Notes: generated from the letters alone by a model not told the origin. Counted from the stretch's first letter, positions 27,618 through 35,858 are shown. The stretch: 64,000 bases of DNA from Curvibacter sp. CHRR-16 (GCF_018474005.1 NZ_JAHCSH010000006.1:1-64000); one strand, 5' to 3'. Numbers and translations are program-made.

Positions 27618-28787
27618 ATGAGCACCATCAACCCACCCACACTACCCATACGCCGCATCGCCATCAGCACCGGGGGTGGCGATGCCCCAGGGCTCAATGC
27701 CGTGATCCGCTCCGTGGTGCTGGCCGCTACCCGTTTGGGCTGGGAGTGCATTGGCATCCGCGACGGCTACAACGGAGTGCTGCAGCCCGACCAGTACCCG
27801 CATGGCGGCACGCTGGTGCTGGACCGCGAAGCCGTGCGCGGCATAGCCCACTTGGGTGGCACCATTTTGGGCTCCACCAACAAAGGCAACCCCTTTCACT
27901 ACCCCGTGCGGCAAGCCGATGGCAGCGAGCGCGATACCGACCGATCCGACGAATTGCTGGACTGGTTCGCCCGCCACGGCGTGGACGCGTTGGTGAGCAT
28001 AGGCGGCGATGGCTCGCTGACCATTGCCGATGGCTTGCAGCGCAAAGGCTTGCGCGTGGTATGCGTACCCAAAACCATAGACAACGACTTGGACAAAACC
28101 CAAAACACCTTTGGCTTTGACACCGCCGTGGCCTTTGCCACCGACTGCTTGGATCGCCTGCACAGCACGGCGCAAAGCCACCACCGCGTGATGGTGGTGG
28201 AGGTAATGGGCCGCTACGCCGGCTGGATTGCGCTGCATGCGGGCATGGCCGGCGGGGCACACGCCATACTGATCCCCGAAATCCCGTTTGACATAGAAGC
28301 CGTGGCCGCCAAAGTGCGCACGCGCGAAGCCGCTGGCCGCCACTACACCCTGGTGGTGGTGGCCGAGGGTGCCCAACCCCAGCAAGGTGAGCGCGCCGTG
28401 GCGCAGGCCGCCCGCATAGGCCAAGCCGAGCGGCTGGGCGGCATAGGCGAACAAGTGGCCGAGCAACTGGCCACCCTAACGGGCAAAGACACCCGCACCG
28501 TGGTGCTGGGCCACCTGCTGCGTGGCGGCAGCCCCACCGCGTTTGACCGCATCACCTCGCTGCGCTTTGGCAGCGCCGCCGTGCGTGCACTGGTGCAAGG
28601 CCTGTCAGGCGTGATGGTCTCCTTGGCCTACCCCAACGTGGTCTACGTGCCACTGGGCGAAGTAGCTGGTCGCATGAAAACCGTGCCTGCCGACAGTGAC
28701 ACCTTGCGAACGGCACGGGATATTGGAATTTGTTTGGGGGAGACCGCACTTAGTGCTGCCGAACGGTTGTCTGCTGCGGGGGGGTAG
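27618..28787 (+). CDS. 6-phosphofructokinase, PfkA superfamily (ATP- or PPi-dependent)
   Basis: 389 residues. The phosphoryl-donor loop is GGGDAPGLNAVIR, followed by VSIGGDGSLTIA, the catalytic PKTIDND and the substrate-binding VVEVMGRYAGWIA. Glycine after GGD (GGDG) is the ATP-type residue, whereas the lysine in PKTIDND is common in PPi-dependent and mixed group III enzymes. The donor therefore cannot be fixed by eye. The start is ATG 27618 with GGAGAGGAG upstream; the in-frame TTG at 27594 lies in the hairpin. A phosphofructokinase beside an Entner-Doudoroff genotype suggests glycogen or gluconeogenic cycling. Confidence 0.9.
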   Translation: MSTINPPTLPIRRIAISTGGGDAPGLNAVIRSVVLAATRLGWECIGIRDGYNGVLQPDQYPHGGTLVLDREAVRGIAHLGGTILGSTNKGNPFHYPVRQADGSERDTDRSDELLDWFARHGVDALVSIGGDGSLTIADGLQRKGLRVVCVPKTIDNDLDKTQNTFGFDTAVAFATDCLDRLHSTAQSHHRVMVVEVMGRYAGWIALHAGMAGGAHAILIPEIPFDIEAVAAKVRTREAAGRHYTLVVVAEGAQPQQGERAVAQAARIGQAERLGGIGEQVAEQLATLTGKDTRTVVLGHLLRGGSPTAFDRITSLRFGSAAVRALVQGLSGVMVSLAYPNVVYVPLGEVAGRMKTVPADSDTLRTARDIGICLGETALSAAERLSAAGG

Positions 28788-28906
28788 CGCACCGGATATG
28801 GCGAATATTCCACGACGACAATACTAGTGAGCAACTAATTTGCACAAAGATAATTGGCATGGGATGCAGCTTTGCTCCGTGCTAATCGCCAATGAAGGAG
28901 AAGACA

Positions 28907-29206
28907 ATGTTTTGCCCCACCTGCAACACCCAAAACTCCGCCACATCAGTTCGCTGCTTCCAATGTGGCACCACACTGATAAACGAAGCAGTCCAAAGCA
29001 AAGCCTCCCTTGACGCAGAGAAATCCTTGGATGCACGACTCTATGGCCACATAGGTGCTATTGCAGGTTTTGTATTGGGCATGGCTGCCAACGCAATAAT
29101 TCCCGGTGTTCTTTTGGAAACTCGCTACACCCCAATAGCCAGTGCAGTTTTAGGCTTTGCAATCGGGCGCTTTTTCGCATGGCAACGGTGGAAAGATTGG
29201 CACTAA
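28907..29206 (+). CDS. Small zinc-ribbon membrane protein, function unknown
   Basis: 99 residues. An N-terminal zinc ribbon with two CXXC pairs (CPTC near residue 3, CFQC near 17) is followed by a charged linker and two hydrophobic segments (about 48-70 and 75-92). ATG 28907 has AAGGAGAAG upstream. The codon use is more AT-rich than in the neighbours. No function can be assigned. The gene ends six bases from the convergent DUF3299 gene. The 119 bases between the phosphofructokinase gene and this start contain nothing recognisable. Confidence 0.7.
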   Translation: MFCPTCNTQNSATSVRCFQCGTTLINEAVQSKASLDAEKSLDARLYGHIGAIAGFVLGMAANAIIPGVLLETRYTPIASAVLGFAIGRFFAWQRWKDWH

Positions 29207-29212
29207 AACGCC

Positions 29213-29818
29213 TCAATCGACCGCTTTGGCCCCCGTCATGCGGTAGTACAACCCATAGGGATCGTCTTCCAGCACAGCGAATTGGCCTTCCACGACCACG
29301 GGGGCCATGGTGTATTTGATGCCACGATCCATCTTCACTTCAATCATGCTCTCAGGACCACCGGGCAAGCAAAAAGGGCACGTCAGCGGCACGGAGCTGA
29401 CCAAGAAATGGGTTTGTTTCTCGCCCGGCTCCAGGGGCATCATGTAGCCCTGCACACGCAAGGTTTTGCTGTCCAGGTACTGGATGTCATCGGGAAACAC
29501 GGGCAGCAAGCGGTTTTTGATGCGCTTGGTCTTGACGGCGGTGAGCAAGCTCCAAGGCAGCACATCGTTGCGCTCTTTGAGGGCGGGAAACAGGCTGTGC
29601 TGGCTGTACACACCCGCACCAGAGCCAAGGCGGGTGGCGTCGCCCACTGCAGCGGGGGCGGCGTTTGCACCGCCTGCTCCAGCCCCTGCTGTGGCGTTGG
29701 CTGCCGAGGACTGGGCTTGCGCGTCGCCACTGGTACTGCCCAACATGAAGGTAACGCCCAGCACCATGAAAACCAGCAAGCCAAGGCTGGCGACGATGGT
29801 TTTGATCAATGCAATCAT
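29213..29818 (-). CDS. DUF3299-family exported protein
   Basis: 201 residues with a signal anchor or signal peptide (about 8-28), a low-complexity Ala/Gly/Ser linker (about 34-65) and a C-terminal DUF3299 domain. The domain has YLDSKTLRVQGYMMPLEPG and a CPFCLPGGPESMIEV motif whose cysteines could bind metal. Proteins of this family are encoded with zinc-regulated ABC transporters, for instance the zrg cluster of Vibrio cholerae. It is the last gene of the leftward operon that begins with the zur-like gene. Confidence 0.82.
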   Translation of the reverse strand: MIALIKTIVASLGLLVFMVLGVTFMLGSTSGDAQAQSSAANATAGAGAGGANAAPAAVGDATRLGSGAGVYSQHSLFPALKERNDVLPWSLLTAVKTKRIKNRLLPVFPDDIQYLDSKTLRVQGYMMPLEPGEKQTHFLVSSVPLTCPFCLPGGPESMIEVKMDRGIKYTMAPVVVEGQFAVLEDDPYGLYYRMTGAKAVD

Positions 29819-29862
29819 GGCGGCCCCTCAAGAAAATGGTCTAGCACAAGCCGCAATGGTAC

Positions 29863-30114
29863 TCAGTGCTCGTGTTTCATGCCGCAGTATTTGCCAATGG
29901 CGATGCCTTTGCAGGCCATTTCAAGCTGCTTAAAGCAGGTTTGCTCGTCTTTGCCTGCTTCGCGGCATTTGGCGGCGGCTTCGTGGGCGGCGGCGATGGC
30001 ACGGTGGCGGGCGATGTCTTGCTGGGTATCCGCATCGGACTCTTTTGCTACAGAAACTGTAGCTGCTCCAGCAATCAGCAGTAGGGCTAGAAGGCGTTTT
30101 GGCATATAGGACAT
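29863..30114 (-). CDS. Small secreted Cys/His protein in the zinc-linked operon
   Basis: 83 residues. A signal peptide (cleavage near VAKES, about residue 24) is followed by a helical, charged region and four cysteines (CREAGKDEQTC, MACKG, KYCG), ending in KHEH. A ribosome-binding GGAG is eight bases upstream of the ATG. I do not recognise a named family. The location between DUF3299 and an FtsX-like permease gene suggests a periplasmic accessory role, possibly metal binding. Confidence 0.65.
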   Translation of the reverse strand: MSYMPKRLLALLLIAGAATVSVAKESDADTQQDIARHRAIAAAHEAAAKCREAGKDEQTCFKQLEMACKGIAIGKYCGMKHEH

Positions 30115-30151
30115 GGTTGCTTCTCCGGTTCAGGGTGGTGGATGGATGGGG

Positions 30152-31357
30152 TTAACTGCGCTGCAACTGCTGCAGCACGCTGATGCGGTACACGCTCCAC
30201 ACCGGCAGCAGCGCCGCCAGCAGGGCTACGGCCAGTGCCACCACGGGCACCAGCCACAAAGTACTGAGCCACGCTAGGCCAGCGATGAGCAGGGTTTGGT
30301 CCAGCGCCATTTGGTGGGCCAGCAGCCACGCGCCGCCCTGCCCCAGCAGCAAGCCCAGCGCAGCCGCCAGCATGGCCAACCAGACCGCCTCAGCCAGCAG
30401 CAAGCCAGCCAGTTGCGCGGGCGATGCCCCCAGCATGCGCAGCAAGGCTAGGTCGGCCTGGCGTTCGCGCACGGCGCTCCACAGAGCGATAAAGACGCTC
30501 ATGCCCGCCGTGGCCAGCATGACGATGGCAAAGCCCTGCAGCACGTCGGTGCCCAGCCCCATCATGTGCAGCAAGCGGGTTATCTCAAAAGCGGGGGCGG
30601 CCGCTTGCATGTCGGTCTGCGCATTGACCCAGCGTGGAAAGGTCACGGCTGCCAGCGGCGTGTTGTAGCGCACCAGCGCCATGGTGACTTCGCGCTCTTC
30701 TTGCAGCACTTTGAGGTCGTCGGCATCGTTGGCGGTGGCCGCTTCGTGCACTTTCCACACGCTGGCGGTGTCGGTGAGGATGAGCCTATCGACCACGCCG
30801 CCGGTGGGCTTGAGCACGCCCACGATGTCGTACGGGAACTCACCGTGCACATGGCCGCCCATGCCCAAACCGTGGCTGCCCACAAAGCGGTCACCCAGCT
30901 TCATGCCCACAGTTTTGGCCACCGCTGCGCCAATGACCGCTTGCATGGGCCCGGTCCACAGTTGGCCCTCTTGCAGTTCTACGCCATAAAGCTGGGCGTA
31001 GTCGGTGCTGGTGCCGACGATGCGAAAGCCACGGAAGTTGTCGCCCAAGCTAATGGGGATGACTTGCTGCACCTGCGGGTTGCTGCGCAAGGTGCTGAGC
31101 GCTTTGAGCGGAATGTTGCCCGGTGGAATATCGATGTGCAGCACCCCGCTCAGAATGAGCTGCATGGGGCTGCCTTTGGCACCCACCACGGCGTCGATGC
31201 CGTGCAAATCGCGCTTGAAAGCCTGGTCGATCTGGTTGATGGTCATGAGCACAAAGGCCATGGACGCCAGCCCGAGCGAGAGCAACACCAAATTGAGCAC
31301 CGCCGACAGCGGCCGTGACCACCAGTAGCGCCAAGCGAGGATCCAAGTTTGCATCAT
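30152..31357 (-). CDS. FtsX/MacB-like ABC transporter permease
   Basis: 401 residues. An N-terminal membrane helix (about 19-41), a large MacB_PCD-type periplasmic domain and three C-terminal helices (about 265-285, 312-340, 360-390) give the standard FtsX topology. Such permeases work with LolD/MacB-type ATPases in lipoprotein release or mechanotransmission rather than solute uptake. Here the ATPase gene lies directly upstream, and the zur-like regulator before it implies a zinc-linked role. Confidence 0.88.
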   Translation of the reverse strand: MMQTWILAWRYWWSRPLSAVLNLVLLSLGLASMAFVLMTINQIDQAFKRDLHGIDAVVGAKGSPMQLILSGVLHIDIPPGNIPLKALSTLRSNPQVQQVIPISLGDNFRGFRIVGTSTDYAQLYGVELQEGQLWTGPMQAVIGAAVAKTVGMKLGDRFVGSHGLGMGGHVHGEFPYDIVGVLKPTGGVVDRLILTDTASVWKVHEAATANDADDLKVLQEEREVTMALVRYNTPLAAVTFPRWVNAQTDMQAAAPAFEITRLLHMMGLGTDVLQGFAIVMLATAGMSVFIALWSAVRERQADLALLRMLGASPAQLAGLLLAEAVWLAMLAAALGLLLGQGGAWLLAHQMALDQTLLIAGLAWLSTLWLVPVVALAVALLAALLPVWSVYRISVLQQLQRS

Positions 31358-31377
31358 GGCGTATTACTCAATTGCTA

Positions 31378-32091
31378 TTATTTTGATAGCGCACCCAGCT
31401 TGAAGGACATGCTGTGCAGGCTGTTTTGATCTATATCTTGGGCACGCAGCCAGTGCGCCACGCGGGCGTCGTGGGTGGCAATGACCAAGCTGGCATTGAG
31501 CCGCTGCGCGGTTTGGTAGAGCAAACCCAGTGCGGCGTGGGCGGAGTCGTCGTCCAAGCTGGCGGTGGGCTCATCGGCCAGCAGCACCTGCGGTGCCTGC
31601 AGCACGGCGCGCGCCAGTGCCACGCGCTGCGCTTGGCCGCCCGAGAGCTGGGCCGGTTTGCGTCCCGCCAGCGCGGCCACATCCAGCACGTCCAAGGCTC
31701 GGTGGATGGCCTGTTGGCGCTCGACACCGCTTTGCTGGCTGCGCGCCGCCCACTGGGCCAAGGCCAGGTTTTGCTGCACCGTCAGCGCCGGGCTCAGGTG
31801 CAGCTTTTGCGGCAAGAAGCCAATGGCACGGGCACGCCACGCATCAGCCTGCTGGGGGGCCAGTTGGGCCATGTTTTGCCCGGCGACCACAAATTGCCAC
31901 GCATCGGGCGCGGCCAAGTCCGGTGCCTGCACAGGCATCAAACCCGCCACCAAAGCCAACCAGGTGGATTTGCCACTGCCAGAGGGGCCACTCAACAAGA
32001 GGGTGTGGCCTTGTGGCAGGTCTATGTCGGGGAAGGACAGCGCGTGCTGGGTGCCGGGGTAACGGTGGGACAGGCTGCGGGTGGTAATCAT
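31378..32091 (-). CDS. LolD/MacB-like ABC transporter ATP-binding protein
   Basis: A 237-residue ATPase with Walker A GPSGSGKST, signature LSGGQAQRVALARA, Walker B VLLADEPTASLD and a conserved switch histidine (VIATHDARV). It is the partner of the FtsX-like permease encoded 20 bases downstream. Its start overlaps the stop of the zur-like gene by four bases, so the operon order is zur, ATPase, permease, small Cys protein, DUF3299. Confidence 0.9.
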   Translation of the reverse strand: MITTRSLSHRYPGTQHALSFPDIDLPQGHTLLLSGPSGSGKSTWLALVAGLMPVQAPDLAAPDAWQFVVAGQNMAQLAPQQADAWRARAIGFLPQKLHLSPALTVQQNLALAQWAARSQQSGVERQQAIHRALDVLDVAALAGRKPAQLSGGQAQRVALARAVLQAPQVLLADEPTASLDDDSAHAALGLLYQTAQRLNASLVIATHDARVAHWLRAQDIDQNSLHSMSFKLGALSK

Positions 32092-32558
32092 TTTTCAGCG
32101 CAATCCACGCACAAACCGCGTACGGCCACATCCACGTGCAAATCGCGGTAGCCCAGCGACCGCAGGGCCTCCACCGCCATTTGGCTGGCGCGCTCCAATG
32201 CCTCTTGCTGGTCATGCAGCGCTTCTGAAAGCGGTTTGTCTTGGTGGCAGCTCTGGCACTCAAAGTGGGGCAAAGCCAGCACGCTGGCAGGCATGCTTTG
32301 GTAGCGGCGCACGCGGTTGGCATCGACACGGCACAGCAGCAAGCCTACTTGGGTGAGGCGATCTACCAAGCGGTAGAGGGTGACTTTGTCCACGGCCACG
32401 TCCGGGTCGGCACTCAGCGCATCGAGCAACTGGGCGTGGGTAAAACTGGTGTCGGGGTGGGCCAAGAACCAGCCCAGCACGCGCCGCCCCATGGTCGTGC
32501 GGCGCAGGCCGTGGGCAGCCAGCAGGGCGTTGATGGGATCGTTGGCATCGGCAGTCAT
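32088..32558 (-). CDS. zur: Fur-family regulator, Zur-like
   Basis: A 156-residue Fur superfamily repressor with an N-terminal winged helix (TFTH-like SFTHAQLLDAL, VDKVTLYRLVDRL) and a dimerisation domain. Two CXXC pairs (CQSC and CVDC) would hold the structural zinc. Placement between two zinc-linked ABC operons makes Zur more likely than Fur. I chose ATG 32558, preceded by GGAG. The longer frame to 32621 would run through the divergent promoter. Confidence 0.85.
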   Translation of the reverse strand: MTADANDPINALLAAHGLRRTTMGRRVLGWFLAHPDTSFTHAQLLDALSADPDVAVDKVTLYRLVDRLTQVGLLLCRVDANRVRRYQSMPASVLALPHFECQSCHQDKPLSEALHDQQEALERASQMAVEALRSLGYRDLHVDVAVRGLCVDCAEK

Positions 32559-32589
32559 GGCGCAAGCTCCGGGTTGGGGCAAATTTGTA

Positions 32590-32632
32590 TTGCAACAAAG
32601 TTGCGATAAACTATACCGCAATTAGGTTGCAA
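32590..32632. promoter_or_regulatory. Two tandem Zur-type operators and the znu promoter
   Basis: Operator 1 is TTGCAAC-AAA-GTTGCGA (32590-32606). Operator 2 has the same architecture, CGCAAT-TAG-GTTGCA (32617-32631). Their centres are 26 bases apart. A candidate rightward promoter, TTGCAA (32590-32595), 17 bases, TATACC (32613-32618), is embedded so that operator 1 covers the -35 box and operator 2 begins at the -10 box. The region separates the divergent zur-like and His-rich/znu genes and could control both. Confidence 0.7.
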
Positions 32633-32640
32633 TTTCTAGC

Positions 32641-32895
32641 ATGAATTCTCACCCCCACGATCACCACGCGCACCCCCACCATACCCACGCTGAGCACCAT
32701 CACCCAGTGGCGGCCAGTTGGCTAGAGCGTGCGCAAGACTGGCTGCAATCACAATCGTTTTTGGCACTGGCCAGTTGGCAGCGGGTGCTGCTGATCTGCC
32801 CGGTTCTGGCGCTGCTGTGGCTGGGCGTATGGTGGGCGATGGCGTGGGTCAACCCCGACATGGGCCATGCCAGTGAGGCTGGAGTCACCCCATGA
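32641..32895 (+). CDS. Small His-rich membrane protein at the head of the znu operon
   Basis: 84 residues. The N-terminal 22 residues are dominated by histidine (HPHDHHAHPHHTHAEHHH). One membrane segment follows at about 49-68. The ATG lies only 9 bases after operator 2 and lacks a clear ribosome-binding site, so the leader is very short. The stop overlaps znuC as ATGA. A zinc-collecting or sensing accessory of the importer is plausible from composition and place; I know no named family. Confidence 0.7.
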   Translation: MNSHPHDHHAHPHHTHAEHHHPVAASWLERAQDWLQSQSFLALASWQRVLLICPVLALLWLGVWWAMAWVNPDMGHASEAGVTP

Positions 32896-33695
32896 CCCTG
32901 ACCGCCATGGCCGCCACGCCGCCACAGTACACCATTGCCACCTTGCGCAACTTGACGGTGAGTTACCACCGCCACCCTGCCCTGCACCACCTGCACGGGC
33001 ATTTGCAGCGCGGCACACTCACTGCTGTGGTGGGCCCCAATGGTGCGGGCAAAAGCACCTTGCTCAAAACGCTGGCTGGTTTGCTGCCGTTTGAAGGGGA
33101 ACTGGCCCTGCAAGTACCCCGCCAAAGCGTGGCCTACTTGCCGCAAGCGGCGTCGTTGGAGAACCAGTTCCCCATCAGCGTGCGCGACTGCGTGCTGCTG
33201 GGTAGCTGGCAAAGCGCTGGGGCGTGGGGCCGACTCTCCTTGGCACAACGCGCCGCCGCAGACCGGGCGCTGCAGGCGGTGGGTTTGCAGGGCTTTGAGC
33301 AGCGGCTTATCGGCAGCCTCTCGGGCGGGCAATTCCAGCGCATGCTGTTTGCCCGGCTGATGATGCAAGAGGCCGATCTGATCTTGCTGGACGAACCCTT
33401 CAATGCCGTGGACACCACCACCACCGCGGCGCTGATGAATTTGCTGCACCAATGGCGGGCCCAAGGCCGCTGCGTGGTGGCCGTGCTGCACGATGACCAC
33501 TTGGTGGCCGAGCACTTTGACCAAACCATCTTGCTGGCCCGCGAATGCGTGGCTTGGGGCAAGACACGCGATACCCTGACGACCCAGCACTGGCAGCGCG
33601 CCCGCGCCATGGCGGAAGCATGGGATGAACACGCAGCAGACTGCCAGCCAGGCACCGCACCAGTACATGCGCACACAGCACAGGAGGCGGCATGA
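32892..33695 (+). CDS. znuC: Zinc ABC transporter ATP-binding protein
   Basis: A 267-residue ATPase of the metal (ZnuC/MntB-like) branch with Walker A GPNGAGKST, signature LSGGQFQRMLFARL and Walker B LILLDEPFNAVD. The C-terminal end is rich in histidine and alanine. It is followed by the ZnuB-type permease with a four-base overlap. Zinc is inferred from the zur-like regulator and the His-rich neighbour; manganese transporters have very similar ATPases. Confidence 0.88.
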   Translation: MTLTAMAATPPQYTIATLRNLTVSYHRHPALHHLHGHLQRGTLTAVVGPNGAGKSTLLKTLAGLLPFEGELALQVPRQSVAYLPQAASLENQFPISVRDCVLLGSWQSAGAWGRLSLAQRAAADRALQAVGLQGFEQRLIGSLSGGQFQRMLFARLMMQEADLILLDEPFNAVDTTTTAALMNLLHQWRAQGRCVVAVLHDDHLVAEHFDQTILLARECVAWGKTRDTLTTQHWQRARAMAEAWDEHAADCQPGTAPVHAHTAQEAA

Positions 33696-34594
33696 GCGTG
33701 CTCAACGACCTCTACACCAACCTGTTGCAACCGTTTGGTGAATTCGCCTTCATGCGCCGTGCCTTGGTGGCATCGGTCGCCCTGTCAGTCAGCGCAGCGC
33801 CTCTGGGCGTGCTGCTAAGCCTGCGCCGCATGAGCCTGATGGGGGACGCGCTGAGCCACGCGGTGCTGCCGGGTGTGGCTATTGGTTTTATGGTGGGTGG
33901 GCTATCCATCACCGCCATGGCACTGGGAGGCATGCTGGCAGGCATGCTGGTGGTGGCTTTGGCGGGCTTGATTAGCCGCGCCACCACACTCAAAGAAGAC
34001 ACCAGCCTTGCCGCCCTCTACCTGCTGGCGTTGGCGCTGGGGGTGATGCTCATTGCCAGCAGCGGTAGCCAGCGCGATGTGCTGCACATCTTGTTTGGCC
34101 GTGCGCTGGGGGTCGATGACAACGGCTTGCTGCTGGTAGCGGGCGTGGCCACGGTCACCATGCTGTCACTGGCCATGCTCTACCGTGGTTTGGTGCTGGA
34201 AACGCTGGACCCACTGTTTCTGAGCACGCAAGACCACGGACGCCTGAGCACGATTGGCTGGCAACAGGCTTTCTTGATGCTGGTAGTACTCAACTTGGTC
34301 GCAGGCTTTCAGACACTGGGCACGCTCATGGCCGTGGGCTTGATGGTGGTGCCAGCTGTCAGTGCTCGCCTGTGGTGGCCCACCTTGACCGGACAAATGG
34401 TACTAGCAGCCCTGCAAGCGGGTTTGGCCAGTGTGGCAGGACTGCTGATTTCTTACCAATGGGACACACCCACGGGCCCCACCATCATCGGCTGCACTGG
34501 CGTGCTGTATGCGCTGGCATTGCTGCTGGCACCCGATGGATGGCTGCGCCGCTACCTGCAACCATGGCAAGCACCACGCCACCGCGTGGGCTAG
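33692..34594 (+). CDS. znuB: Zinc ABC transporter permease
   Basis: A 300-residue ABC-3 family permease with eight or nine hydrophobic segments and the conserved RRMSLMGDALSHAVLPGVAIG near the N-terminus. The later MAVGLMVVPAVSARLWW block is typical of ZnuB/MntC-like proteins. It overlaps znuC by ATGA. Forty bases separate it from the binding-protein gene, so all belong to one transcript. Confidence 0.9.
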   Translation: MSVLNDLYTNLLQPFGEFAFMRRALVASVALSVSAAPLGVLLSLRRMSLMGDALSHAVLPGVAIGFMVGGLSITAMALGGMLAGMLVVALAGLISRATTLKEDTSLAALYLLALALGVMLIASSGSQRDVLHILFGRALGVDDNGLLLVAGVATVTMLSLAMLYRGLVLETLDPLFLSTQDHGRLSTIGWQQAFLMLVVLNLVAGFQTLGTLMAVGLMVVPAVSARLWWPTLTGQMVLAALQAGLASVAGLLISYQWDTPTGPTIIGCTGVLYALALLLAPDGWLRRYLQPWQAPRHRVG

Positions 34595-34634
34595 ATAGCC
34601 CGACTGTTTTTCTTTTCTATCTGAGAGTTACACC

Positions 34635-35582
34635 ATGCAACACCACTTCCTATCCCTGCCTGTGTCACGTCGCCACTGGTTGCTGCGCACGGGCGCTGGC
34701 TTGGCTGCAGGCAGCATCGCGCTGGGCGCAGCCTCTGGCAGCATGGCCCAAACCACGCTTGCAACCAAGCTCAAAGTGCTGGTGAGCTTTAGCATCTTGG
34801 CCGATCTGGTCAAGGTCGTAGGGGGCGATGCGGTCGAGGTCAGCTCCTTGGTTGGGGCCAATGAAGACGCCCACGTATTCGAACCCAAACCCAGCCACGC
34901 CAAAACGCTGCTGGGCAGCCAATTGCTGGTGGTCAACGGTTTGGACTTTGAGCCGTGGATGACCAAGCTGGTGCGCTCTGCCAGCTACAAAGGCAAAACG
35001 GTGGTGGCCAGCCAAGGCGTCAAACCACTGACCATGCAAGAAGATGGTCACACGGAAACTGACCCACATGCATGGCAAAACCCACTCAACGTCATTCTGT
35101 ACGTCAACAACATCGCCCAAGCACTGGCTAGCGTTGACCCAGCACATGCAGCCGACTACCAAGCCCGCGCGCAAGCCTATGTGCAACAGCTACAAGAGCT
35201 CGATAGCTGGGCACAGAGCATGTTCAAAGAAGTGCCCAAAGCGCAGCGCAAGATCATTACCTCACACGATGCGTTTGGCTACTTTGCGCAGCACTACCAA
35301 ATCCAGTTCTTGGCTGCCCAAGGTCTGAACACCGAGAGCGAGCCCAGCGCTCGCCAAATTGCCAAACTGGTGCAGCAGATGCGCCGCGAAAAAGTGCGCA
35401 CCGTGTTTTTGGAGAACATGAGCAACCCGCGTTTGATCACCCAACTGAGCAAAGAAGCAGGTGCCCAAGTGGGCGCTACCCTGTACGCTGACGCCTTGTC
35501 CGCGCCCGATCAGCCAGGAGCCACGTATTTGGGAATGATGCGCCACAACATCGACAAACTGGCACAAAGCCTTAAGCCATAA
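34635..35582 (+). CDS. znuA: Zinc ABC transporter substrate-binding protein
   Basis: A 315-residue cluster A-I metal-binding protein. The signal region contains SRRHWLLRTGAG, which resembles a twin-arginine motif, with cleavage near SMAQ. Expected metal ligands are the histidines in EDAHVFEP, DPHAWQN and TSHDAFG plus an acidic residue in YADALS. The His-rich loop of many ZnuA proteins is absent, so manganese is not excluded, but the zur context favours zinc. Last gene of the rightward zinc operon. Confidence 0.88.
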   Translation: MQHHFLSLPVSRRHWLLRTGAGLAAGSIALGAASGSMAQTTLATKLKVLVSFSILADLVKVVGGDAVEVSSLVGANEDAHVFEPKPSHAKTLLGSQLLVVNGLDFEPWMTKLVRSASYKGKTVVASQGVKPLTMQEDGHTETDPHAWQNPLNVILYVNNIAQALASVDPAHAADYQARAQAYVQQLQELDSWAQSMFKEVPKAQRKIITSHDAFGYFAQHYQIQFLAAQGLNTESEPSARQIAKLVQQMRREKVRTVFLENMSNPRLITQLSKEAGAQVGATLYADALSAPDQPGATYLGMMRHNIDKLAQSLKP

Positions 35583-35603
35583 GCATCCTGTTAGGAGTAG
35601 TAT

Positions 35604-35810
35604 TTGCGTATGGTCAAACGCAAGGATCCCCTCTGGAAAACGGTTTTAAAGCTCACCACAGGCGCTATCGCCATAGCCCTGTTGGTGTGGCTGGTTCTGT
35701 GGTATTTCGCCCAAGCGATGAAAGACCAACCGCTGTCGGTGGATAAAAAAGTGAAATCCGGCCCCGTGAGCGATTGGGGCATCGTGAGTGATTCGCCACT
35801 GAGGCGGTGA
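35604..35810 (+). CDS. Small single-pass membrane protein, function unknown
   Basis: 68 residues with a basic N-terminus (VKRKDPLWK), one hydrophobic helix (about 18-36) and a short polar tail. AGGAG at 35593-35597 is six bases from a TTG at 35604 and twelve from the ATG at 35610, so the TTG may be the true start. It follows znuA by 21 bases. I recognise no family; it may be a small accessory of the operon. Confidence 0.5.
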   Translation: MRMVKRKDPLWKTVLKLTTGAIAIALLVWLVLWYFAQAMKDQPLSVDKKVKSGPVSDWGIVSDSPLRR

Positions 35811-35839
35811 TTTATAGATAGTTGTGCTGCGATAGAAAG

Positions 35840-35858
35840 TTGTTGCAAAATGCAACAA
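35840..35858. repeat. Palindrome overlapping the lipoprotein start codon
   Basis: TTGTTGCA-AAA-TGCAACAA is a perfect 8-bp inverted repeat whose last base is the A of the ATG at 35858. It resembles the Zur-type operator half-sites at 32590-32632 (GTTGCA/TGCAAC) with the arms in the opposite order. It may be an operator or a start-codon hairpin for the lipoprotein-subtilase pair. Confidence 0.5.

Noticed and set aside
31414..32151. Plus-strand frame opposite the LolD-like gene
   Set aside because: No recognisable domain, and the minus-strand ATPase has all ABC motifs.
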